This document shows, one piece after another, positions 1 to 7,023 of a DNA stretch of 18,713 nt. Numbering within the stretch: position 1 is the first letter of the stretch; each line of letters begins with the position of its first letter. Location: positions 1 to 18,713 of the forward strand of contig CANKNL010000019.1 in assembly GCA_947483345.1 (NCBI GenBank). The letters are read 5' to 3'. A model generated the notes under the pieces. The model did not search any database. It was not told where the DNA came from and saw nothing but the letters and a program-made list of their open reading frames with translations. A program made the translations under genes and the position numbers. Source of the DNA: Chitinophagaceae bacterium. Its GTDB lineage: Bacteria > Bacteroidota > Bacteroidia > Chitinophagales > Chitinophagaceae.

Positions 1-353
1 CAACCGGCTTTATGCATAATCGTGTACGCATGATCGTTGCTTCCTTTTTATGCAAACATCTATTGCTCGACTGGCGTTTGGGTGAGGCTTATTTTGCTGA
101 AAAATTACTCGATTTTGATCTGGCTTCAAATAATGGAGGCTGGCAATGGGCCGCAGGCAGTGGTTGTGATGCCGCCCCTTATTTTAGAATATTTAACCCT
201 TATCTGCAAACAAAAAAATTTGATCCAAATCTGGAATACATCAATAAGTGGGTGCCCGAATTGAATACATTATTGTATCCTAAACCCATAGTTGAACATG
301 TGTTTGCCAGAAACCGTTGCCTGGACGTATACCGGAAAGCGTTAAAAAAATAA
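1..353 (+). CDS. phr: Deoxyribodipyrimidine photolyase / cryptochrome family, C-terminal end (5' partial)
   Basis: Only the last ~117 residues are present; the frame is open to the window edge (ACC GGC TTT ATG...), so the ATG at 12 is internal. The visible part is the end of the FAD-binding helical domain of DNA photolyase, which repairs pyrimidine dimers with light. It reads TGFMHNRVRM, then LLLDWRLGE, NNGGWQWAAGSGCDAAPYFR and FNP, which are the FAD pocket and electron-transfer tryptophan region of class I CPD photolyases. The protein ends ...DVYRKALKK, about where the family normally ends, so nothing suggests a 3' truncation. It converges on the outer-membrane gene at 359 with only 5 bases between stop codons. 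A cryptochrome role cannot be excluded because the antenna domain lies outside the window. Confidence 0.93.
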   Translation, partial: TGFMHNRVRMIVASFLCKHLLLDWRLGEAYFAEKLLDFDLASNNGGWQWAAGSGCDAAPYFRIFNPYLQTKKFDPNLEYINKWVPELNTLLYPKPIVEHVFARNRCLDVYRKALKK

Positions 354-358
354 TTACC

Positions 359-1660
359 TTAAAAAAAAGATCCATTAAACCTGGGATTAACCACGTTGTT
401 GTAAATGGAGCCGAACCTGTAATTGATACCGATATAGGTGCTTAAGCCTTTCTGCGTGGCATATTGCCTGTTTCTTGTTAACAGGTCATCTCTCGAAAAA
501 GACTTGCGTGGTATATTGGGATAAATACCTTTTGTAAAATTGGCGAAGCTCGACAGTTCGAGCGTTAAACCTTTTACCAATCTTATTTCAATATTGCCAC
601 CAAGAGAAAATGTATTGATGTTCTTACCTTTAAAGACAATGCTGTCTTTAGAAAAAGAATTTAGAAAATTATCCCAGGACGCATTGAAATTTACATTACC
701 CCATTTTTGTATAAATCCTACATTTAATGACAGGGTATGCTGAAAAATGACATGTTCGGGCGAATCGTAAAAGCCCGAGTCTATAAAATTATTGAGCTGT
801 GGCCCAATCCGATAAAAAATGGTGATGGATTTTTTTACAGCTTCTTTGTAAGGGAAAAAGCTATACTCGAGAGCGGGATTAAAAGTAAATTGAAAATCAT
901 AATTGCTATAGGTACTGTGGCTTATACCTGTATATCCCCCAGCAGACCAATGGTTATTTAAACTTTTAACTACCGTTGTATACAGGCCGGCATTATTATT
1001 TGAAAACTTGCTGATATCGCCATCAATATTATACGTGGTATTACTTCTGAAAAAATTGGCACTTAAATTAATTTTTAATTTGTCAGTGACTCTGGTAGCT
1101 CTTAACCTGCCAGATAACCTGGTTGATTTGCTAAAATCATCAGATTCAATATTTCCACTAAAACCGAGATTAAAAACCCAAAAATTCCATTTATCTTTTT
1201 TAGTGCTTAAGGCATTTAAGGCCTGATCATTTTTTGAAACCGGCACACTGATATTTAATTTTTTTGCCAGTGAGGTCTATGCTACAAACCTCGTTAATCC
1301 GATCTTTAAAAAACGCACCAGGTTTTCCCTGTATTCTGCATCGGTATCTACACTGCTTCTATAAAATTTCAAAGTATCTTCCATGCCTTTAAAATTTTCC
1401 TGTCCGGATAAGAATAATTTTATTTCATTACCACCCGAGCCGGTTGATTGTGAAGTGATCATGATAAACACATTGGCTAAAAAACGATCAGGTACAAAAT
1501 CTACATAAGTGATTTCTGTTTTCACAAAACTCATATCACACCAGGCATTGCAATCGACAAAAACTTTTATTTCATCTGTATGACTCAATTTGTTTTGTGC
1601 TGAAAGAGAAGCCGGAATTGAAACCAGGATAAAATAAAGCAAGCCACATCTTTTTCTCAT
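359..1660 (-). pseudogene. Outer-membrane beta-barrel protein split by one in-frame TAG
   Basis: Two reading pieces lie in the same frame. The upstream piece (1660 to 1277, 127 residues) starts with a signal peptide (MRKRCGLLYFILVSIPASLSAQ). A compact domain follows with KVFVDC..WCD, an ITSQSTGSGG stretch and ...LKIGLTRFVA. After one TAG codon (1277-1279) the same frame continues TSLAKKLNISVPV and stays open to 359. This downstream part has alternating hydrophobic/polar strands with many aromatic residues and ends in F, typical of an outer-membrane beta-barrel. Without the TAG the product would be 433 residues. From memory this matches a Bacteroidota family with exactly this order, soluble N-domain then barrel, with the junction inside one continuous ...YVA.TPLA... 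segment. The barrel piece alone could only start at GTG 1246 and would lack a signal peptide. It lies 10 bases after mqnD and is probably co-transcribed. Function unknown. It may be a recent nonsense mutation, a sequence error or a readthrough site. Confidence 0.75.
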
Positions 1661-1670
1661 GTAAGTTCGG

Positions 1671-2516
1671 TTAGAATGAAATAGGGCTTAAAAATATTTC
1701 ATTGCACTCAAGGGTTTTGGTTTTATTTGTACTTTGATAAATATTTAACAGTTGCTGTACAGCCTTTTTGCCGGTCTCTCCCAAATCAATCGAATAATGG
1801 TTTACATATAGTTCAATGTGTTTACGTATAATATCTTCTGCCATTTCCTGTGCATGGTTTTTTACATAAGCGGTCAATGTTTTATAATGATGCGCATAGG
1901 CGTATTCAATACTTTTCCTGATGAGGTCATCAACCTGTAAACCGATCAACCTGTTAACCGATCGGTTTATAACTATGCCGCCAAGCGGAATTGGTAAATT
2001 TGTTTCTTTTTCCCAATACTCGCCCAGGTCAATGATCTTATGCAATCCCTTTGCTTCATAGGTGAAGCGGTTTTCATGAATAATTACACCGAGACCTTTT
2101 TCGGCTAACACATAGTTTTCAATGTCATCGTACCGGAGAAAAACTTTATGCGTACAATTGGGATAGGCTAATGAAAAAAGTAAATGAGCCGTAGTTAGTT
2201 CTCCGGGGATGGCTATCATTTCATCATCAATATGAGTAGTTTTTAATTTCTTGTTTTTAATTAACAACGGCCCCACGCCGCTTCCCAAGGCACTTCCGCT
2301 ATTTAAGACCATGTAATTTTCAAGTGCCAGTGGTAGTGCGCCGTAACTGAGTTTGGTGATATCCAGTTTCCCCTGCAAGGCCCATTTGTTAAGGGTTTCT
2401 ACGTCTTCCAAAAATACCTCAAAGGATAAATCACCGGTATCAATTTTATGATTTACCAAGGCATCAAAAATAAAAGTGTCGTTTGGGCAGGGAGAGAATC
2501 CTAAGCTGAGTTTCAT
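1671..2516 (-). CDS. mqnD: 1,4-dihydroxy-6-naphthoate synthase, futalosine menaquinone pathway
   Basis: MqnD converts cyclic dehypoxanthine futalosine to 1,4-dihydroxy-6-naphthoate, the naphthoquinol precursor of menaquinone. The 281-residue product has the family's N-terminal signature SPCPNDTF at residues 8-15, LSYGALP near 57, SGSALGSGVGP at 73-83, and IHENRFTY with the likely catalytic His147. The fold is that of a periplasmic-binding protein, but it is cytoplasmic: there is no signal peptide. Length is normal for the family. The ATG at 2516 lies 8 bases after the stop of mqnB, which catalyses an earlier step, so the two are very likely translated from one mRNA. The paralogue MqnA is the main alternative, but SPCPNDTF and the partner gene favour MqnD. 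Confidence 0.93.
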   Translation of the reverse strand: MKLSLGFSPCPNDTFIFDALVNHKIDTGDLSFEVFLEDVETLNKWALQGKLDITKLSYGALPLALENYMVLNSGSALGSGVGPLLIKNKKLKTTHIDDEMIAIPGELTTAHLLFSLAYPNCTHKVFLRYDDIENYVLAEKGLGVIIHENRFTYEAKGLHKIIDLGEYWEKETNLPIPLGGIVINRSVNRLIGLQVDDLIRKSIEYAYAHHYKTLTAYVKNHAQEMAEDIIRKHIELYVNHYSIDLGETGKKAVQQLLNIYQSTNKTKTLECNEIFLSPISF

Positions 2517-2524
2517 TTTAATAA

Positions 2525-3154
2525 TTAAGCCGTTAAGCCTTTAATCAGTTTTAAAAGTGTGCTGTTTAAATTAACGATGGCTTCTGTCATCATCCATTTT
2601 GATTTGTCCCTTTCGCCAACAGTGTTGGAAACGGAACGGATTTGTAAAAAAGGAATTTTTTCCTGTAAACAAACATAATGTAAGGCAGCCCCTTCCATCG
2701 TTTCAATATCTGCATTAAAACTGCTGATAAACTGTTGTTTTTGCAACTCACTATCACTCACTTTATTTACTGTTATGGCATTTACGGCAGATAAATTTAA
2801 ATCTGTCAGGTTATCTGTCGAATTGATCAGCCATCCTTTTTCAAAAGGGAATTCATTTTTATTAACAAGTTCAGTTTCAAAAATGGGCATATAATTTTCT
2901 TTTACTTCAAAGCCTAGGTCAGCAAAGCAGTCTTGTTTTACAAATACTGTTTGTCCTAAAGCAATCTGGCTATTAAAACGGCCTGCTATGCCCGCCTGTA
3001 TGATCAGGTCATAAGTCATCTGGTGGATGCGTTTTTGCAAATGATAGAGTGTTGAGGGTATGCCAATGCCCGTTATCAATATATCAATTTGTGGATGGCC
3101 CGAGACAAAGGGCTCAATTTCGTGGTCTGTAGCAGCAATTAATAAAATTTGCAT
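2525..3154 (-). CDS. mqnB: Futalosine hydrolase
   Basis: This 209-residue protein belongs to the nucleoside phosphorylase/hydrolase fold. It begins MQILLIAATDHEIEPF, has the purine-site segment TMEGAA at 152-157, RSVSN at 173-177, and Asp183 in the position of the acid that protonates the base. With mqnD next to it, the role is removal of hypoxanthine from futalosine to give dehypoxanthine futalosine. The frame is open 9 codons further upstream (to 3181), but the sequence aligned with the family begins at the ATG at 3154, so I chose that start. The gene is divergent from the pterin genes across a 71-base gap (3155-3225). An MTA/SAH nucleosidase has the same fold, but the adjacent mqnD makes futalosine hydrolase much more likely. 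Confidence 0.9.
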   Translation of the reverse strand: MQILLIAATDHEIEPFVSGHPQIDILITGIGIPSTLYHLQKRIHQMTYDLIIQAGIAGRFNSQIALGQTVFVKQDCFADLGFEVKENYMPIFETELVNKNEFPFEKGWLINSTDNLTDLNLSAVNAITVNKVSDSELQKQQFISSFNADIETMEGAALHYVCLQEKIPFLQIRSVSNTVGERDKSKWMMTEAIVNLNSTLLKLIKGLTA

Positions 3155-3199
3155 GGTACAAATTTCGTGTTTACACTTCATATTTCAGGATTTAGCTGC

Positions 3200-3207
3200 T
3201 ACCTTTG
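3200..3207 (+). promoter_or_regulatory. Bacteroidota -7 promoter element for the pterin genes
   Basis: TACCTTTG matches TAnnTTTG and is followed by GC. It lies 18 bases before the ATG at 3226, giving a very short leader. This argues against the upstream TTG at 3205 as a start, since that codon overlaps the promoter element. I see no convincing -33 TTTG. Confidence 0.55.
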
Positions 3208-3225
3208 CCGAAATTTTTTAAATTA

Positions 3226-3648
3226 ATGGTTTACATCACCAGGCTTGAACATTTTAATGCTGCTCATAAATTATTTAACCCGGCATGGAGCAGGGAAAAA
3301 AATGAGGCTGTTTTTGGTAAATGTGCCAATGAAAACTGGCATGGGCATAATTTTGAGTTATTTGTTACTTTAAAAGGGGAGCCAAACCCGGATACTGGAT
3401 TTGTTTACGATGTAAAAAAACTGAGTATCATTGTAAAGGAACAGGTGATAGATAAACTTGACCACAAGAATCTGAATGTAGATGTTGCATTTATGCGGGA
3501 TAAACTTTGCTCTATCGAAAACCTGGTCATTGGTATCTGGCATGAATTGGTACCTCATCTTCCGGCCGATGTTCAGTTGCATTGTCTTAAATTATCGGAA
3601 ACGCCCCGTATTTATGTTGAATATTATGGCCCTGATGCCAGGATTTAA
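3226..3648 (+). CDS. 6-pyruvoyl-tetrahydropterin synthase / QueD family protein, copy 1
   Basis: A 140-residue enzyme of the tunnelling-fold PTPS/QueD family, which acts on 7,8-dihydroneopterin triphosphate, the FolE product. Zinc ligands are visible as His14 (HFNAAHKL) and His39/His41 (WHGHNF), with catalytic Cys33 (FGKC), the Asp79-His80 pair (LDHKNLN) and Glu125 (SETPR). All key residues are intact. The FGKC....HGHN spacing and DHKNLN follow the eukaryotic PTPS form more than E. coli QueD. The substituted ANENW before HGH and the loss of the YETE pattern make it the more divergent copy. It is followed after 165 bases by a second paralogue and then folE. Product could be 6-pyruvoyl-tetrahydropterin or 6-carboxy-tetrahydropterin; sequence alone does not decide. 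Confidence 0.88.
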   Translation: MVYITRLEHFNAAHKLFNPAWSREKNEAVFGKCANENWHGHNFELFVTLKGEPNPDTGFVYDVKKLSIIVKEQVIDKLDHKNLNVDVAFMRDKLCSIENLVIGIWHELVPHLPADVQLHCLKLSETPRIYVEYYGPDARI

Positions 3649-3813
3649 TTTTAGTTTAAAGCAAACAAATCCTAACTTTATTTGTAATTAACTTTCAATA
3701 GTTGATGTGTTTGAACAGCAGACTTCTGTTTTAGCCTTCAATGAATTATGTTCAGATTTTTTACTGTGTGGAGTTACAACAACTGGTGATGTTTTTATGT
3801 TATAAATGTAATC

Positions 3814-4230
3814 ATGAGTAAAAAAGTAGCAGTTTATCGTAAAGAGCATTTTAATGCAGCTCATCGTTTAAATAATCCCAAGTGGGATAAGGCAACCAAT
3901 GAGCAGGTATTTGGCAAATGCAACAATCCGCATTTTCATGGGCATAATTATGAACTGGTTATAAAAGTTACCGGTGAGCCTGATGAGGAGACCGGCTATG
4001 TCATTGATTTGAAAGTATTAAGTGAACTGGTTCAGGAAAATGTGATTGAACGTTTTGATCATAAGAATTTAAATGAAGATACAGCCGAGTTTAAGCATGT
4101 AAACCCCAGCGCAGAAAATATTGCTATTGTGATTTATAATATTTTAAGGGATAAAATTGATTTAAAATTTGATCTGCAAATTCGGCTATATGAAACAGAA
4201 AGGAATTTTGTGGATTACCCGGTAAACTAA
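3814..4230 (+). CDS. 6-pyruvoyl-tetrahydropterin synthase / QueD family protein, copy 2
   Basis: A 138-residue paralogue of the gene just upstream. Zinc ligands are His17, His42 and His44 (HFHGHNY), with Cys36 in FGKCNNP, Asp82-His83 (FDHKNLN) and Glu127 in YETERNFVDY. The run FGKCNNP..HGHNY closely resembles animal 6-pyruvoyl-tetrahydropterin synthase, which makes the tetrahydrobiopterin precursor. Bacterial members are usually annotated as 6-carboxy-tetrahydropterin synthase (QueD) for queuosine synthesis. Cys is present at the position where PTPS-III folate enzymes carry Glu, so the PTPS-III bypass looks unlikely. The stop is 35 bases before folE, which provides the common substrate, so the two are probably co-transcribed. 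Confidence 0.9.
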   Translation: MSKKVAVYRKEHFNAAHRLNNPKWDKATNEQVFGKCNNPHFHGHNYELVIKVTGEPDEETGYVIDLKVLSELVQENVIERFDHKNLNEDTAEFKHVNPSAENIAIVIYNILRDKIDLKFDLQIRLYETERNFVDYPVN

Positions 4231-4265
4231 AATGTGATTATGTTGTTTAACAAAAAAAATAATTA

Positions 4266-4862
4266 ATGGCCTATAAAAAAATTGAGCAGTATGATGAAGA
4301 TACCACATCGGGGCTCATGACAAATTACCGAAACGTTTTAGACTTGCTTGGTGAAGACCCAAACAGGGAAGGATTGGAAAAAACGCCTGAGCGATTGGCT
4401 AAGGCTATGCAGTTTCTTACACAGGGCTACAGCCTTGATGCCAATGCCATTTTAAACTCGGCCAAATTTCGTGAAGAAGTAAGTGAAATGATCATTGTAA
4501 AAGACATTGAATTGTATAGCATGTGCGAACATCATATGTTGCCTTTTTATGGGAAAGCCCATGTAGCCTATATTCCAAATGGCTATATAACCGGCCTTAG
4601 TAAAATTGCCAGGGTGGTTGATGCTTTCAGTCGCCGCCTGCAGGTGCAGGAAAGATTAACACACCAGATCTTGAATTCGATAAAGGAAACCTTAAATCCA
4701 TTAGGTGTAGCGGTTGTTATTGAAGCCTCGCATTTATGTATGATGATGCGCGGTGTGGAAAAGCAAAACTCAGTAACTACCACCTCTGCATTTTGGGGCG
4801 AGTTTGAAAAAAATGAAACCAGGAGTGAGTTTGTGAAGTTGATCAGTGCTAAATTGCATTGA
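4266..4862 (+). CDS. folE: GTP cyclohydrolase I
   Basis: FolE converts GTP to 7,8-dihydroneopterin triphosphate, the first step of folate, biopterin and queuosine synthesis. The 198-residue protein has the zinc site SMCEHH (Cys87, His89, His90) and the second Cys158 in SHLCMMMRGV. It also has the GLSKIARVVDAFSRRLQVQERLT core and the N-terminal EDPNREGLEKTPERLAKA segment. Length and motifs are complete, and it is a zinc-type FolE. It ends with TGA just before a strong hairpin terminator. It is last in a presumed operon with two PTPS/QueD paralogues, which consume its product. Confidence 0.97.
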   Translation: MAYKKIEQYDEDTTSGLMTNYRNVLDLLGEDPNREGLEKTPERLAKAMQFLTQGYSLDANAILNSAKFREEVSEMIIVKDIELYSMCEHHMLPFYGKAHVAYIPNGYITGLSKIARVVDAFSRRLQVQERLTHQILNSIKETLNPLGVAVVIEASHLCMMMRGVEKQNSVTTTSAFWGEFEKNETRSEFVKLISAKLH

Positions 4863-4882
4863 GAAAAACGTAAAAGCTAATT

Positions 4883-4910
4883 AAAAATCCCTCAATTTGA
4901 GGGATTTTTT
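4883..4910 (+). terminator. Rho-independent terminator after folE
   Basis: A perfect 13-bp inverted repeat, AAAAATCCCTCAA and its complement around a single T, runs into six Ts. In practice the loop is about 5 nt. It lies 20 bases after the folE stop and only 28 bases before the fabD start. With A-tracts and T-tracts on both sides it could act in both directions. Confidence 0.88.
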
Positions 4911-4938
4911 GCGTTATTTGTATTCTAAATGGATAACC

Positions 4939-5829
4939 ATGAAACAGGCATATATATTTCCCGGCCAGGGCTCGCAGTTCAGTGGGATGGGAAAGAACCT
5001 ATACGATTCAAATACAGAATCGAAAGAGCTGTTTGAGCAGGCTAATGATATTTTGGGATTTCGGATTTCGGATATCATGTTTACAGGTTCTGATGAAGAT
5101 CTGAAACAGACCAATGTAACCCAACCGGCTATTTTTTTACATTCGGTAATTGCTTTTAAAACATTGCCTGATACAAAACCGGATATGGTAGCCGGACATT
5201 CTTTGGGAGAGTTCTCGGCTTTGGTTGCTAATAGCAGCTTAAGTTTTGAAAATGCTTTAATGTTGGTTTCCATCCGGGCACAGGCCATGCAAAGGGCCTG
5301 TGAAATGAATCCATCAACCATGGCGGCAGTTTTAGCTTTGGCACAGAACAGGGTTGAAGAGATTTGTGAGGAGGTAATGAGAGAAACCGGGGAAGTTGTT
5401 GTGCCGGCAAATTATAATTGTCCGGGCCAATTGGTTATCAGCGGTTCGGTAAAAGGAATTGAAATAGCCTGTGAACGCATGAAAGCTGCCGGAGCAAAAC
5501 GGGCATTGATCTTACCGGTAGGAGGTGCCTTTCATTCTCCTTTGATGTTACCTGCAAAAGAAGAACTGGCTGCAGCCATTGATGCCACACATTTTAATGA
5601 ACCTTCCTGCCCGGTTTATCAGAACGTGGTGGCAAAAGCTGTTACCGATCCTGCTGCCATTAAAAGAAATTTAATTGATCAGTTAACGGGTGCTGTTCGC
5701 TGGACGCAATGTGTAGAAGCTATGATTACAGATGGCGCCACACATTTTACAGAAGCCGGCCCGGGTAAAGTTTTACAGGGGCTGGTGATGAAGATTAATA
5801 AGGACATGGTAACCGATGGGGTAAATTAA
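4939..5829 (+). CDS. fabD: Malonyl-CoA:ACP transacylase
   Basis: FabD transfers malonyl from CoA to acyl carrier protein to supply fatty acid elongation. The 296-residue product begins MKQAYIFPGQGSQFSGMG. It has the nucleophile Ser88 in GHSLGE, Arg113 in SIRAQAMQ (malonate carboxylate), His199 in AFHSPLM, and the QNVVAKAV and GPGKVLQGL segments typical of FabD. The frame is open upstream to 4897, but that would start inside the folE terminator and add a tail unlike the family, so the ATG at 4939 is chosen. It sits alone between two terminators rather than in a fab operon, and no clear promoter is visible in the 28-base leader. Confidence 0.96.
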   Translation: MKQAYIFPGQGSQFSGMGKNLYDSNTESKELFEQANDILGFRISDIMFTGSDEDLKQTNVTQPAIFLHSVIAFKTLPDTKPDMVAGHSLGEFSALVANSSLSFENALMLVSIRAQAMQRACEMNPSTMAAVLALAQNRVEEICEEVMRETGEVVVPANYNCPGQLVISGSVKGIEIACERMKAAGAKRALILPVGGAFHSPLMLPAKEELAAAIDATHFNEPSCPVYQNVVAKAVTDPAAIKRNLIDQLTGAVRWTQCVEAMITDGATHFTEAGPGKVLQGLVMKINKDMVTDGVN

Positions 5830-5873
5830 AAATGAAAAGGGGTTTTACATCATGTAAAACCCCTTTTCATTTT
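5829..5873. terminator. Convergent bidirectional terminator between fabD and mdh
   Basis: A 22-bp perfect inverted repeat: one arm begins AAAATGAAAAGGGG and ends TTTTACAT, with a single C at the centre. It starts on the last base of the fabD stop codon and lies 12 bases beyond the mdh stop. A/T-rich ends give a T-tract on both strands, so it should stop transcription of both genes. Confidence 0.9.
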
Positions 5874-5885
5874 AACTAAAATCGT

Positions 5886-6815
5886 TTAAAGATTATCCAG
5901 TGCCCCATTCATGCTCCTAACAGCCTCAGCACTTTTATTAAAGGCAGCCTGTTCTTCATCATTGAGTTTATAATCAATAATCTTTTCTATACCGTTTTTG
6001 CCAATCACAACAGGCACACCAATGCAAATATCTTTTTGTCCGTATTCACCATCCAGGTAAACGCAACAAGGGAATAATTTTTGCTCATCTCTTACAATAC
6101 TCTCTACCAAGGCTGCAACAGCAGCTCCCGGCGCATACCAGGCCGAAGTGCCTAATAATCCGGTAAGTGTGGCGCCACCAACCATGGTATCTGCAACAAC
6201 TTTTTTCAACATTTCGGTATCTAAGTAATTAGAAACCGGTGTTCCCTGATAAGTTGCCAATCTGGCCAAAGGAATCATGGTGGTATCGCCATGACCGCCA
6301 ATAACCACGGCTTGTAAATCGGTAGCCGTACAGCCCATGGCTGTTGACAAATAGTATTTAAAACGGCTGCTGTCTAAAATGCCGCCCATGCCTATAATTT
6401 TGTTCTTTGGTAAGCCACTGGATTTTAATGCCAGGTAGGTCATTGTATCCATTGGATTACTCACAATAATAATAATGGCATTGGGTGAATGCTTTAAAAT
6501 GTTTTCTGTTACCGATTTTACGATACTGGCATTAATGCCAATCAATTCTTCCCTGGTCATGCCGGGTTTACGTGGAATACCCGATGTAATAACAGCCACA
6601 TCGGTTCCGGCAGTTTTAGCATAATCATTTGTACTGCCGGTAATATTGGTATCAAAACCAAGCAGGGTGGCGGTTTGCATCATGTCCATGGCTTTTCCTT
6701 CTGCAACGCCTTCTTTAATATCTAATAAAACCAGTTCGTTACAAAGTTCCTTACGGGCAATATTGTCGGCACAGGTAGCACCTACGGCCCCGGCTCCAAC
6801 TACAGTTATTTTCAT
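5886..6815 (-). CDS. mdh: Malate dehydrogenase (LDH-like type)
   Basis: This enzyme interconverts malate and oxaloacetate with NAD in the TCA cycle. The 309-residue protein has the Rossmann motif GAGAVG at 7-12, Asp32 for NAD preference, and the substrate arginines Arg82 and Arg88 in IPRKPGMTR. The arginine at 82 marks malate rather than lactate specificity. It also has Asn120 (SNPMD), Asp148/Arg151 and catalytic His175 in GGHGD. Length and motifs are complete. The gene stands alone, with its own upstream region containing a -7 element, a perfect palindrome overlapping it and a repeated 24-nt motif in the leader. Confidence 0.96.
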   Translation of the reverse strand: MKITVVGAGAVGATCADNIARKELCNELVLLDIKEGVAEGKAMDMMQTATLLGFDTNITGSTNDYAKTAGTDVAVITSGIPRKPGMTREELIGINASIVKSVTENILKHSPNAIIIIVSNPMDTMTYLALKSSGLPKNKIIGMGGILDSSRFKYYLSTAMGCTATDLQAVVIGGHGDTTMIPLARLATYQGTPVSNYLDTEMLKKVVADTMVGGATLTGLLGTSAWYAPGAAVAALVESIVRDEQKLFPCCVYLDGEYGQKDICIGVPVVIGKNGIEKIIDYKLNDEEQAAFNKSAEAVRSMNGALDNL

Positions 6816-6837
6816 ATATATTATTTTAAAATTGTCT

Positions 6838-6861
6838 GCCCGGCTGAATGCCGTTTGGACG
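6838..6861 (-). repeat. 24-nt repeated motif, copy 1, in the mdh leader
   Basis: This matches 16102-16125 at 21 of 24 positions in the same orientation; the identical core is AATGCCGTTTG. On the minus strand it reads as two tiny potential hairpins, CGT-N4-ACG and GGC-N5-GCC. It lies 22 bases before the mdh ATG and downstream of the presumed transcription start, so it would be in the mRNA leader. Confidence 0.6.
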
Positions 6862-6881
6862 AAAAAAAATTATTTACAATG

Positions 6882-6889
6882 CAAAGGTA
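6882..6889 (-). promoter_or_regulatory. -7 promoter element of mdh
   Basis: On the minus strand this reads TACCTTTG followed by GCA, matching the Bacteroidota TAnnTTTG consensus. It lies about 66 bases upstream of the mdh start, giving a leader of roughly 60 nt. The -33 region is only weakly recognisable. Confidence 0.6.
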
Positions 6890-6899
6890 ATTAATTACC
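6886..6899. promoter_or_regulatory. Perfect 14-bp palindrome overlapping the mdh -7 element, candidate operator
   Basis: GGTAATTAATTACC is exactly self-complementary. It shares four bases with the mdh -7 element and extends upstream into the -7/-33 spacer, a classical site for a dimeric repressor. It also lies in the 208-base region (6816-7023) between mdh and the divergent gene at 7024, so it might affect both. No regulator is encoded nearby. Confidence 0.4.
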
Positions 6900-7023
6900 A
6901 ACTCAGGAAAAATGGATTTTTAAATTCAAAAAGAAAGGTTTTTGCAGTTGTTTTTTAGCTTTTAACGGTTTGCTGTGATTCTTTGGTTTGGTTTTGGTTG
7001 TACCGGTCATATAATGAATACCT

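Noticed and set aside
359..1660. Genome-wide reassignment of TAG to explain the amber codon
   Set aside because: rmlC and the TviB-like gene end naturally at TAG, and no other in-frame TAG interrupts a conserved gene in the window.
3155..3181. Longer MqnB start at 3181
   Set aside because: The family N-terminus begins at MQILLIAATD (ATG 3154); the extra nine residues have no family match I recognise.
3205..3225. TTG start for the first PTPS/QueD copy
   Set aside because: It lies on the -7 promoter element TACCTTTG; the ATG at 3226 fits promoter and family.
3714..3730. AACAG...CTGTT hairpin followed by Ts between the two PTPS/QueD genes
   Set aside because: The stem is only five A/T-rich pairs with a 7-nt loop; it is too weak to call a terminator.
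4897..4938. Longer FabD start, 14 codons upstream of 4939
   Set aside because: It would begin inside the folE terminator and adds residues unlike FabD; MKQAYIFPGQGSQ is the family N-terminus.
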